Shown here piece after piece: positions 1 through 10,867 of a stretch of 64,000 nucleotides of DNA. The notes below the pieces were generated by a model. That model did no database searches. It was given only the letters and a program-made list of their open reading frames with translations, and was not told the DNA's origin. The number at the start of each line of letters is the position of its first letter. Within the stretch, counting starts at the first letter, position 1. A program made the translations under genes and the position numbers. Origin of the DNA: Trichopria drosophilae (Eukaryota > Arthropoda > Insecta > Hymenoptera > Diapriidae); the NCBI GenBank assembly GCA_030407085.1, contig CM059584.1, forward strand, positions 6,324,001 through 6,388,000, written 5' to 3'.

Positions 1-444
1 TTGTCAAATCCATTGAATCCGGAATTTGAGAATATTATCCTGGGATTCGTAATCAGCGCTCCTGAAAACCCTCCAATATAAAATTTTCTTCAAATGGAAT
101 CGTTTGTAAAATTTTTGCCCGGCAAGTTTGATCTGCCATTTTATTTTGGTAAAAATAATAACGGATAACATGAAGTCGTTTACAAAATTTTGGCTGATAA
201 AATAGATTTGCCATTTTTAATTTATTAAAACTAACGTCTGATTCGCAATCCGCAACTTCGAAAACTCCCTAGTAACAAATTTCAAGCGAATATGATGAAT
301 TGTGAAAAATTCGTCCGCCATATTGAATCCGCCATTTTGAATTTTCAAAATCTGGCGTTAAATTCGTAATCAGCAACCCCAAAAACTCCCAAATAACAAA
401 TTTCAGCTATTTTCCATCTAAAGAAAAATGTATGTCACAAAGGG
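1..444 (+). mobile_element. Right part of a TTAA-flanked piggyBac-like MITE, cut by the window edge
   Basis: The segment ends in ATGTATGTCACAAAGGG followed by TTAA at 445-448, which is the right terminus of the CCCTTTG-end family seen complete at 5077-6020. Inside are three degenerate monomers with the core CCATTTTGAATTTT and a following GATTCGTAATCAGC (around 45-60, 225-250 and 330-375). The left terminus lies before base 1. No transposase is present, so it is non-autonomous. Assignment to piggyBac rests on the TTAA target and CCC-initial end, which are typical of that superfamily. Confidence 0.7.
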
Positions 445-448
445 TTAA

Positions 449-2502
449 TTATTGAAAAATTTAGTATATTAGTTAGTGATCTAATAGATTGTCAACATTT
501 GACGAAAAAATATTGTAACATTTTTGCAAATAATCAAACATAGGATTACAGAATAATATATAATAATGAAAGCGAATAAATTTGGAAGAAATATTATTAT
601 AGGAACAATAATTGTTAGCATATTGTAAACAGAAACAATAGTTTAGTTTTAGAAAGTATAGTTAGAATAAAGTCGACTGCATTTAAGATTGTTTTAATAA
701 GCAATGCAAGTATAGATATTGTAGTTCATATAACGAGATATGTTAATAATTTGTACGCTTTGATTATTCTTGATTTAAGGTTGGAGTCGAAAAGACAATT
801 CTAGAACATGTATAACTGGTATTATAATCACATTGTTTAAAATAATGCAAAAATATCGTTACTTTCCTAATCGCACTTCTCATTACCTCCCGAATGCTTC
901 TTACAAGTGACTGGAAATAAATTTACGGCAATTAAGATTATTTTGATAAGCATTGTTTTTAATTGAATTTAAGCATTAATTTCTCATTTCAAACAATATA
1001 ACAAATATATATAAAAAAAATCATTTTTAATTTTACGATTTCAATTTTTAATCGCTCTTTTACGGTTCAAGCGCTAGATCTACTCAGTAGACAAAAGTCG
1101 TTTTGACGTTTTCTTCTTTGAATGTACACATTAGCATTTAATATAAAATTACCCACGAAAATCTTGAACGTATGCGAAACGATGGTAAATTTGATCTCCG
1201 ACAGCTCTATAGAACTATTAAAATGTTTAATAACTAGTATGCATTTAACCAATTGTCTCACACAATCGTTGGATCATTAAACGCGGAAAGCGCCCAGTAA
1301 AACTTAATAGATATATGACATAATCGAGAAAACAATCGAAAATGCGTGAAAAAATCAGATTTCGAAAGGACATAAAATTCCCATAAATTGAAATCGCCAA
1401 GACAGAAGGGTCGATCGCGACGGGTCACGGCCTCGTATCCTCCAAGTATATAGATTATATAGAACGATCATGGTTGGGTTAGCCATAAGAGCAAGCATAT
1501 AAAATGCATCCGGTGGGTGTGTCGCTCTCATACCCTTTTGTGACTCGACTCGCATGGCGCTAGGAATGACGAGGTCCATTATAATTGTCGACATTTATCC
1601 GCGTCGTTTTTAACGGCGGATCACGAAAGGGAAGGTACGGCGTAATGCCGTTGAATGAAGATCCTACTTCGTCGTAATGCCAGCTAGTAAAACGCATCCC
1701 ATATGTTTCTACGATTTCCAAACGTTTATTTCCGTACGGATGGCCGATAAGGAACTTTATCATTGCTAAAGTGCTCGGTAATTTACGGCCCACGGGCGCA
1801 ATTCCGCACTCGGCATCTTTATTGACCTTTCGCTACACAGCATATTGATAAGTTAATATCGCTGATTAAAACCCGTGGCGCCATTGGAATACGTCAGTTT
1901 AGCTGAAACGCGAAACGGTCCTGGTCGCTCAGAAATGCATTTTCACACAGTAACTGGCAACATAGTGCGACGACTTTGGAAATTTATCGTCGTGTCGAGT
2001 TATTAATTCATCAACGCATCCGTATGATGTCAATTAAACGGGGGAATTTTATGGTCGCGGATTTATTTATTGACTTACGTCACGGCCCGCAACTATTTCG
2101 CAAAGGAAAATTTACGAAGGAGTGAAAATATTTCTGGAAATTGCCTCCTATTAATATTTCCTCGAAAAAGGAAACGTGTCTCAGGTGTAGACAATAGTCA
2201 AGTCGCGGAGACACTACTTAAAGGGAACAATATCTCTAACAAGATAAGGATTACGGTATATGGTATAAGCACATGTTTAGGGCTAGATAAGTGCCCAAAC
2301 ATAGGTTTGTGATCTTTTAACAAAGGCAAAAAAGAAAATTATTTCCCTGGAATGTTTAACGGGTTATATTGCATTGTATGGAGATTATCATACTTGTTAT
2401 CTAGAGTGCACAGAAACTCTTAATTGGTTCGATATTTTCATGTTTCATAAAATAATTGCATGGATGGTATAACCTTTTGCAGTTATAACAACAAAAAAAT
2501 AA
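449..2502. other. Gene-free interval with a GC-richer island at about 1340-2060
   Basis: No reading frame here has a recognisable product or plausible splice context. Bases 449-1330 and 2070-2500 are AT-rich and featureless. Bases 1340-2060 are visibly richer in G+C and CpG and contain no inverted repeat. That is how conserved non-coding or regulatory DNA tends to look in such genomes, but nothing here proves function. Confidence 0.4.
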
Positions 2503-3374
2503 TACAGGACTATACAAAAAATTGTTTCGAGATCACTTGAATCAGAAATAGTGGAACTTTAGTGAATCGATTTGGCCCACGTCAGGATTTTAAGATATCT
2601 GATCTGAAAAATATTAAAAATATACTTTTTGGCAATTTAAGGTCGGGTATGTGAAAAATCTGAAACGACGAGTTAACTTGGACAAAGAATTCGTTTTCAG
2701 CGACCAAAAATCTATAAGATCCTCCACTTCTGATTCAAGTTGTGTCAAAAAAAAAATTTCAGTCTTGTGTTATTTTTTTCGAGAAGTACCATCAGTGATT
2801 AATTACACAGGACCGCAAAACAATTTTAGAGGATATAACTTGAATTAGAGGTACTGGATTTTATATATCTTTGGTCGCTGAAAATAAAGTAGTTGTCCAA
2901 TTTGACTCATGACGTCAGATACTTCACATATCCTAACCTCAAATTTCCAAAAAGGATTCTTTTGGCTTTTTTCGGATCAGATATCTTGAAATCCTGACGT
3001 GATGGGTCAATTTGGGTAACAAATTCGTTGTCAGCGGCCAAAAATCTATAGGATCCGCTACATGTGATTCAAGTTATCTCGCAAAAAAAAATGTTATTTT
3101 ACACAACTTGAATCAGAAGTAGATCGTATAGATTTTGGGTCGCTGAAAATGAATTCTTTGTTCAAGTTAACTCATGGTTTCAAATTTTTCACATATCCTA
3201 ACCTTAAATTGTCAAAAAGTATATTTTTTAATATTTTTCGGATCAGATATCTCAAAATTCTGACTTGATAGGCCAAATCGAATAACGGATTCTTTTTCTG
3301 CTGCTAAAAATTTATAAGATCCACTATTTCTGTTTCAAGTAATCTCGAAACAAATTTTTTTTTAGTCCTGTGTA
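2503..3374. mobile_element. Foldback element with ACACAGGAC-type ends
   Basis: The left end reads TACAGGACTATAC and the right end reads AGTCCTGTGTA. About 50 bp from each side pair as an inverted repeat (shared words TTTCGAGAT and CAGAAATAGTGGA). A second ACACAGGACC end lies inside at 2807-2816, facing a degraded TCTTGTGTTA. The interior repeats a roughly 140 bp unit in alternating orientation, marked by GGATCAGATATCT and by CAGCGACCAAAAATCTATA. It looks like nested or tandem copies of one foldback family. No transposase frame is present. A related end occurs at 48620. Confidence 0.65.
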
Positions 3375-3393
3375 ATTAATGTTTATAGGTTAA

Positions 3394-3546
3394 CCTTTAG
3401 TTCCGACGGCTATTTTAAAGCGTTTTCCTTCCCCTACCTGGGTCAAATCTGTCCTGCCGCTTGAAAATGCTTACAGTTGTGCAATTTATAAAGTACAATT
3501 TGAATTTTCTCTGCGTCGAAAACGACCCAGGAGTTGGGATTAAAGG
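3394..3546. mobile_element. 153-bp TTAA-flanked MITE with CCTTTAATCCC-type ends
   Basis: TTAA (3390-3393) precedes CCTTTAGTTCCGAC. The other end, read inward, is CCTTTAATCCCAAC, followed by TTAG (3547-3550), a one-base-decayed TTAA. Subterminal CCTGGGTC occurs near both ends in inverted orientation. This fits a very small piggyBac-like derivative distinct from the CCCTTTG family. It abuts the preceding foldback. Confidence 0.55.
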
Positions 3547-3550
3547 TTAG

Positions 3551-3830
3551 ATTAATCATTTTATTTTCTTCTCTAAGATTTGGGAATAGTGAAAATGCTT
3601 CGAATAGTTAAAGTGGAATGGTGGAAAAGCAGCATTCAACTTATACTTATACTTATACGGCAAAAATGCATATAACCTTTTTTATAGAGAATTTTCCACT
3701 CCACACTTTTTGTTTGAAACATTTTTTCGTACAATCTGTATTTTTCGAAATAAATGCAAAAAAGTAAAGAAAATCACGTTTTTTTTTGTATTTTTTCGAG
3801 CTAGCGGCCAAGATAAGGCCGACCGTAAAT
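3551..3830. other. Short AT-rich interval with a triplicated ACTTAT
   Basis: A tiny tandem run ACTTATACTTATACTTATAC lies at 3639-3658. The reading frame across 3682-3930 has no recognisable homology and overlaps the next repeat, so it is not called as a gene. Confidence 0.4.
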
Positions 3831-4395
3831 TTCTGTTATCCGATTCGTAATCAGCGACCCAAAATACGTCGGAAACCATATCAAAAATATTTTTTTTCCA
3901 GGTGACGTAGTCTTTCCGAAGATTTACCATTTATTGTACTCATAGCATAAAATATTTTTTCAACAAAATTATCCTTTTTCAAAATTTTTGTCAGCTATAT
4001 TGGATACTCCATATTCAATTTTTCAATTCGTAATCAGAAACCTCAAAAATCCCTATATACCAGATGTTAGACAAAACTGTACTTTTTTAACATTTGTGAT
4101 CGGCCATATTGAAACCGCCATTTTAAATTTTTAAAATCTGACCCTGGATTCGTAATCAGCACCTCGTTGAAAACCCCTATATACCAAATATTAGACAAAA
4201 CTTCACTTTTTTAACATTTGTGATCGGCCATACTGCATCCGCCATTTTGAATCCTTAGAATCTGACACCGCATTCGTAATCAGCAACCTCAAAATGCCTT
4301 ATACACGAAATTACAAGAAAATACCGTCTACGGAAAAACTCGTAGCTGAATAGTATTTTTTCATAAATTCATTTTTTTGTATGACAAAGTGTTTT
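3831..4395 (+). repeat. Decayed array of the CCATTTTGAAT monomer
   Basis: At least four monomers are visible: GATTCGTAATCAGCGACCC at 3842-3860, then GCCATTTTAAATTTTTAAAATCTGAC-like cores near 4020, 4110 and 4235, each followed by ATTCGTAATCAG. The right side ends in a degraded ACAAAGTGTTTTA (about 4383-4395), a possible relic of the CAAAGGGTTAA terminus. No matching left terminus is seen, so this is a truncated or old copy. Confidence 0.55.
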
Positions 4396-5072
4396 ACTAG
4401 AGCTAGAACTTTGAGAATGAGTCAAATATGGACCCATTAACTTGTCAAAAAAAATTTTAAAAAGTGGTGTTTTTAAGATAATCAATTTTTTAAATTTTCA
4501 ATGAAATGGGCGCCATTTTGTTATTTAAAAATATTTTCTAATTGTTTTAGCGCCATTTTATGCAGCTGGGATATACACGTTAAAAGCACAAAGAAATATT
4601 AACATACAATTATTTATCTCGGCGGGGCAGAAGATTTTGTAAAAATAACAATTACTTTCTGAGGAATGTGTGTTTAACTTCCCCTACTTATAGTATCGCA
4701 GGGAATAAATTTTTCGCGAAATGGTGAAATAGGTGTCTCTTCATTTTTACTATAGAATCGCATATTTTGAAATGGAATCAGTCAAAAGTTATTCAGTTAC
4801 TAAAGGAATCGTTTAAATAAAAGTAAAACTTATGGACACTTGAGCATGAATGAGTTAAAGTAAAATCACTCTAACTGGAGTAAAATTTAGTGAATCACTG
4901 GTGAAAACTATCTTATAAAAAATGGACGTTCATTCCATACAAAATTTACGTTCTTGTTCGGATCTTATTCTAACTCTCACAGACTGCAATTTCACTCTAA
5001 GAAATTTAGAGATTGTACATATTTAAAAAAAAAATAAAAAATACGCATGATTATTTTTCGTGTAATTTTGAC
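4396..5072. other. AT-rich interval without recognisable features
   Basis: No gene, clear inverted repeat or family repeat is visible. The text is dominated by A/T runs. Confidence 0.4.
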
Positions 5073-5076
5073 TTAA

Positions 5077-6020
5077 CCCTTTGCGGCATAGTGGGATGCT
5101 CAGCATCCCACCTATTTTCTCTCAGTTTTTAATTAATTATTCGGCTGTTTTCATCTAAGCAATCGGGTTTTTGAGTTAATTATGTTAATAAGATGTATAT
5201 AATCATAAAAAAAGTTACATATTATCAATTATCGTTAATTTTTAATTATTATAAATAAATAACCACGGAAAAATATCAATAATTTCAGAAAAAATTCATT
5301 TTTGATTGAACAATTATATATATTTGCATGAAACTATAGCATTTTATGTTTTTTGGGTCGCTGATTTCGAATCTGACGTCAGATTTGTAAAAATTAAAAT
5401 GGCGGATCCAAGATGGCGGACCGAAATATGAAAAGTTGCTCGATCTATACGAAATTTGTTACTCCGGGGTTTTCGGGATCGCTGATTACGAATCTGAAGT
5501 CAGATTTTGAAAATTCAAAATGGCGGATCCAAGATGGCTGACCAAAATTTGTTTTAATTTCATCCACATTTAATTGTTGAAATCTGACACTGGATTTGTC
5601 ATCGGTGATCGAGAAAACGTACCAATTTTCAAGAAAATCCAACACTCGATTTTTACGTTCGTTCGCCATCCTAGATCCGCCAATTTGAATTTTGCAAATC
5701 TGAAGTCAGATTCGAAATCAGCGACCCCGAAAACCCCCAAGTAACAAATTTCGCTGAGATCGAGCCACTTTTTATATTTCGGTCCGCCATTTTGAATTTT
5801 CAAAATCTGACTTCAGATTCGAAATCAGCGACCCCGAAAACCCCCGAGTAACAAATTTCGCTTAGATCAAGCAACTTTTTATATTTCGGTCCGCCATCTT
5901 GGATCCGCCATTTTGAATTTTCAAAATCTGTCTTCAGATTCGAAATCAGCGACCCCGAAAACCCCCGAGTAACAATTTTCAGCTGTTTTCCGTGTAAAGA
6001 AAAATGTATGCCGCAAAGGG
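5077..6020. mobile_element. Complete 944-bp TTAA-flanked piggyBac-like MITE with internal monomer array
   Basis: Perfect TTAA duplications flank it (5073-5076 and 6021-6024). Its terminal inverted repeat is CCCTTTGCGGCATA, 14 bp, identical at both ends. A dyad GGGATGCTCAGCATCCC follows the left end (5093-5109). The interior holds two monomers in reverse orientation (about 5350-5545) and three or more in forward orientation (about 5690-5970). Each carries GATTCGAAATCAGCGACCCC and a CCATTTTGAATTTTCAAAA core, with a period near 110-120 bp. No transposase is encoded, so mobilisation in trans is inferred. This is the best-preserved reference copy of the family in the window. Confidence 0.85.
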
Positions 6021-6024
6021 TTAA

Positions 6025-8547
6025 GATTGTATGAAAAATAAAATGATAATCAGTGCTCCTGATCTTACAGGTAAAAAAAATGTACGATCAACGAATGTCT
6101 CGCATGTTTAAAGCATATAGCTATATTGAGTCGAGCACATGCAACAATGCATCGACGCCGGACAATCTATACATCATGAAAAGAAATTATCATCGCTGAT
6201 TGTTAAAACGATGTTTGCTTTGCAGACCAATCTCCGACAATGGAATCAATGAACATGGATCTGAAATGACTGGAATTATTGAAATATTAGAAGTTATCGA
6301 AAAGTGAACGTGCTGAATTATGCAGCAATAATGTGCTCGGAGCAGTTAAATTGACATCGCAGATCTGTGTATGCGCCTAACATGAAATATCGGTCGTTTG
6401 TTACCGATATCTACCGATGTAATCCGAGTTGAAACAGACCAGTGGAATGTAACAGCACCGTACCAATAGGATTGAGTCGTCGCTTGTGATCGCAAATACT
6501 ACCTTTGGTTGCTGCTTTGCGGTTCCACATCTCGGAGCACTATTTTATGGCATTAGTACGTAGTTATGTTAGGCTAATCGTCGATTACGATATCGACCAG
6601 TAAACAAGAATCAGCTGTGACGAGCTTTAGTAATCTGCTCGCTTTTACTCACGCATCATTTTTTTCCATTTTTGCAATTATATAAGCCACAGTGCGTGAT
6701 CTTAGTCAGCATTAAATCTGCGTATTAAGTATTTTTGATAACACATCCGATAAATTGTCAACATACCAAACTTGGCGAATTAAATAGGTTATTTTTTTAG
6801 TTTCTTTAGAAAGGGCTTAATTCATGAATAAATCGTTTGTAATTTTTGTTAAATAAATTTAGGGGAAATTTTTTAGTAATTTGTTATTTGTCTCTGACAC
6901 TGGTCGAAAGTTAGACCTATTTTTAACTATTTTTTTAAATTTTTGATCGTTTTTTAATTTTCGTTGGAAAATTGTTAAAACCCCGTTATGTCTACTCTTC
7001 ACTAAGGTAACTGGGCTTCAACGGAAAATAAACCATCACTTTGAAAATCCCTTCTTCAGTTAATAGGCAAAAATAAATTACTCGTGAAAACTGTTCAGAC
7101 ATGATAGTCACTTTTTGTTTATTTTTCGGCATAAAATCGCTCATCGTTCGAGAACATTCTATTTTAAAATTAATGCAATAAAATAAATACAATATATCAT
7201 AAAATTTCTATAAATGATCGAAACGAGAGTTAATATACTAATAATTTTGCAAATTTCTTGAAACAATTTTTCCTAAACGTCTGTCAAGGAATAAATAGTC
7301 CACAAATGGAATCAAAATGAACGCCGCTTATAATATATGGCATCCACTTGACCTATTTTCATTACAAAAAGAGAACTATTGAAATGTCGAACACATCGGC
7401 TACTATGACCTAACTTTTCTCAGCCTTATAATTCAAGCGAAAATAAAAGGTATTAGCCGTTACTTATCGAAGAATACAAAGCGAGTGAAAACAAGATGCA
7501 TTTATTTATCTATGCAAATGCACTAGGTTACGTGTGATTTCTTTGCTGTAGGTTTGTGATTAATGCAAGTTTCCGCAAATAAAGCGAACTCTCTCTGGAG
7601 ATGACAGGGCGGTGGCTGGTTGTATTATCCCAAACCAAAACCCGGAGCATTGATCGATCTTACAAGACTTTCAGTACCGTTGTATAATGCTAGTGTGGCA
7701 TCGACATACAGTTTGAGATTCATTTTACAACAATGACTTTAAAACTCATATTTTTTTCTTCTATAATGTTTAAAAGTAATCATCCAAAGATCCATACAAA
7801 ACTATATTTCAAAGCGTGGACTGATTTATATGAAATGATTCATAAGTAAAGGAATATATTTAACATGTGTTATAATTGCTAATAAAATGAAGGTTATGAG
7901 GTAAATTGTAAATGTTGAACAAATAACTACTTCCCGAGTACTTAACTGCTCGGGTTGTTTTATACTATTTGATTAATGAGAGCTGCTGTTACCGATTCCC
8001 ATTATTTGTCTACCCGTTAACGTCCCTTGAATTATTTTGCATTTTGGTTAGGTTTTATATGATGGAATTTCTGTTGTCACATGAAAATATTAATTATATT
8101 ACTCCAGAATAGAATAGAAGATGCTTTTCTTGAATTCCAAGAACGATGATTTTAGTTTTAAGGTTATAAATTGTTTATTAATTATAAAGAATATGGATAT
8201 GAAGTACTTAGGTGACAAAGTTATCAATCTTTTCCTAAAATTATTTTATCAAAATCACTGCTACGATTAAGAAAGAGGTTACTTTTATTAAGTTATGAAT
8301 CCGACAGATGGATGATTAAAATGAAACTGCTTTTATAAGAAAAATGTAATCTTACTAGATATATCTATTATATTTCTGCAACAGCCCTATAAAAGAGGTA
8401 TGATATATGGGTTAGCTGGTGGCGCAATAAAGTCTTCTTCTAACGAATAACATGAAAAAAAAATTCAAACTTAATCAAACGGATCTTATGAGAGAATGAT
8501 CATCATTTTCTAATGGTGAACCTTGTATAAAGAACATCTAAACTTTG
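6025..8547. other. Gene-free interval; somewhat GC-richer before 6660, AT-rich afterwards
   Basis: No coding frame could be supported. Bases 6100-6660 are less AT-biased than their surroundings and precede the possible core promoter at 6679-6707. The rest shows no repeat structure beyond a trivial 6-bp hairpin at 7933-7954. Confidence 0.35.
6679..6707 (+). promoter_or_regulatory. Possible TATA/initiator core promoter
   Basis: TATATAAG at 6679-6686 is followed by TTAGTCAGCATT, which would place an initiator-like TCAG with A+1 at 6707, 28 bases after the first T of the TATA box. This spacing matches arthropod core promoters. No open frame or clear 5' splice site follows closely, and in AT-rich DNA such matches arise by chance. 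Confidence 0.2.
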
Positions 8548-8551
8548 TTAA

Positions 8552-8770
8552 CCCCTTGAATGGTGCATTTGTCTGATAACCTTTAGATTTTCGGGGTCGC
8601 CGAATACGATTCTAAGGTTAGATTTTCATAAATTAAAACGGCGGAACCAACAAATTGTAAAAACTACTGTATTATTTTTCTGAAATTTAATATCTAGGGG
8701 TTTTTTCCTTTGCTGAACATGATCCTGGGGTTAGATTTTAAAACATTCAAAATGGTAGACAGGTTATGTT
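8552..8770 (+). mobile_element. Fragment of a TTAA piggyBac-like MITE (left end)
   Basis: TTAA (8548-8551) precedes CCCCTTGAATGGTGCATT. TCGGGGTCGCCGAATACGAT then follows, which is the reverse-orientation monomer seen at 5345-5380. A second degraded monomer ends near ATTCAAAATGG (8747-8757). No right terminus is found. Confidence 0.45.
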
Positions 8771-9020
8771 ATCTATCTACAAATAGCAGGCAAATTCTAA
8801 ATTATATATGTGGGTTTTGGAACTAATTATGATTTCAGCACCAAAATCAAAATGAAAAATAGAAACTTCATTCCACTCTCCCTCCCAATATGACCGAGAA
8901 CTAACGACGTCGGTGTAGGGAGGAACTATTTCAATTTTTTCTTCCTATCTTTTTACCTTTTTCTTTAAAAATACCAGTTTTCCTTTATTAGATATTTTGT
9001 TCAGATATTGATTTTATGAT

Positions 9021-9642
9021 AACATATATAGGGTGGCTCATTTTATTCGACGCACCCGAATATCTCTGTTGCTAAGCCGAATTAAAAAAAAATGTTTAGA
9101 CAAAAGTTATTCAGGACAAAGGCGCTCACATAACTGTAATAACAACTTTGACCTTAGGGTACATTTTCAAGGTTATTTGAAGGACAAAGTTATTTTTTTA
9201 AATGGGAACTCCAATTTTTGATGCCAGATTCAGAAAGAGCGGCAAATTTCACGTCCGAAATGTTAGTTTATCAATTTTTGGAATGATCTTAACTAGGTCT
9301 AATCAAGGTTAAATATGAAACATTCATATAAAAGCTGTTGTTTTCAAGCTTTGATGGTTTAGTAGTGTTCAGACAAGACTTGCTCATGTAAAATCAGTCA
9401 ACTAACTGTAATAATAACTTTGACCTTTGGGAGTCAATTTCAAGGTCATTGGAAGATCATTTTTGTTTAATGGGAACCCCTATTTTTGGTACCTGATTCG
9501 GAAAGAGAAGAAAATTTGAGGTCGAGAATGTTAGTCTACACATCCGTTTTACGAGTCTCCTTTAAAAGGTCAAATCAAGGTCAAATGTTGAAAAGTCTCC
9601 CACAAGCTGTTTTTTTTATGTTTGATTGTTTACTAGGCTTAG
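9021..9642. repeat. Diverged tandem duplication (period about 271 bp) rich in AAGGTCA words
   Basis: The text from about 9131 (AACTGTAATAACAACTTTGAC) recurs from about 9403 (AACTGTAATAATAACTTTGAC). Both copies then continue in parallel through CAAGGT, AATGGGAAC, GATTC-GAAAGAG, GTTAGT and AAGCTGTT. The leading part, GGGTGGCTCATTTTATTCGA at 9031, looks like the start of the repeat. No intact frame exists. The family was not identified. Confidence 0.55.
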
Positions 9643-10867
9643 AAGCCGATTACTGACTAGTAGGACCTTAACGTCAAATATGACAGCCATTTAGAAGCAG
9701 TTTAATTAAAATAAAAAATTCCACTATTGTTCTTAATCTTACTTTTAGCATTATCCAGAAACAACGACCTACCTTTTAATTATTGTTCTACAATAGTCAA
9801 AAAAACGTACTTAACTTTTTTTTAAATTTTTTGTTAGCATTACCGTCATTTCCTCAGTTTTTTGTGATTTCAACACAGTAACATATCGATAATCTAAAAG
9901 TACACTACAAAACAAATAGTGATCTGGACAATATCAACACATTGTAAAAAATGTTGTATTGGCCAAAGTTATTGACATTTATAGGCTCTGTAAGTTAAAC
10001 GGAAGAGAAATTTTGTAACAACAAATAAGAAATAACATTCACTGTTATATATATATATATGGAAATGGAACTATATGGGACATGTTTTTATTTAAGAAAA
10101 AGAAGATACAGTACCCTCAATAATAGTTTCAGAAATCATATCTACCAGAAATAAACTTTGTAGATAAACGTATAAATAAGTGTTTCCAATTTTCCATACA
10201 AAATTTCATATTTAGATACCTTTTTTAGATAAATTGTGGATAGTTTCGGCTTGCTCCTCTTTTGGAGTGTACCTCAAAAACCAGACATTTAAAAATACAG
10301 ACATTCGAAAACCCGACATTTCAAAAAGTACATATTCGAAAAATGTAATCAATGATTGAATTCTAGTAAGCTTAATAAATAATCAGGGTCAAACTGATTT
10401 GACCTTCAAGTGACCTACAAAATGAATCTCTTGGTCAAACATTTTTTATCTTGAATTGACTTTGAAGTGAGACCTCCAACCCGAGATTATTTTTTTATGT
10501 AGTGTGGTTTTTTAATGTCTGTTTTTTTAAATGTTTGTTTTGTGATTTAGAGAGCACTACTCAGAATATTTAACACGAATAACATAATGGTTTTTTGGTC
10601 CTAGCCTATAAATTAGGTAATGCTTTCTACATTATTTTTTGATAACCTAAAACTTGTCCATGTCCCACGTCTGTCAAAAAGTGTTTGGCCATTTTGTCTG
10701 GTCTCCGTATTTTAAGTAATGATGCCAAGAAAAAATGGCCAGAAATTAGATTTCATTCAGGGTAACAATACGTATTCACATTAATTTCACTAAAAATTCT
10801 AAAATTATAACTTTTTTACAAGTTTTTAAATATAAAACTACGCTACAAATCAGTCTTGCTTTCAGTA
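9643..10867. other. AT-rich intergenic DNA downstream of the desaturase
   Basis: It contains an (AT)n run at about 10040-10058 and a loose repeat of AGACATT/CGACATT words at 10284-10335. No coding frame is supported. The 3' untranslated region of the desaturase should lie in the last few hundred bases, but I see no unambiguous AATAAA on the minus strand close to the stop. Confidence 0.35.

Noticed and set aside
7933..7954. CCCGAG...CTCGGG hairpin
   Set aside because: Six-base stem, no U-tract or conserved context; expected by chance.
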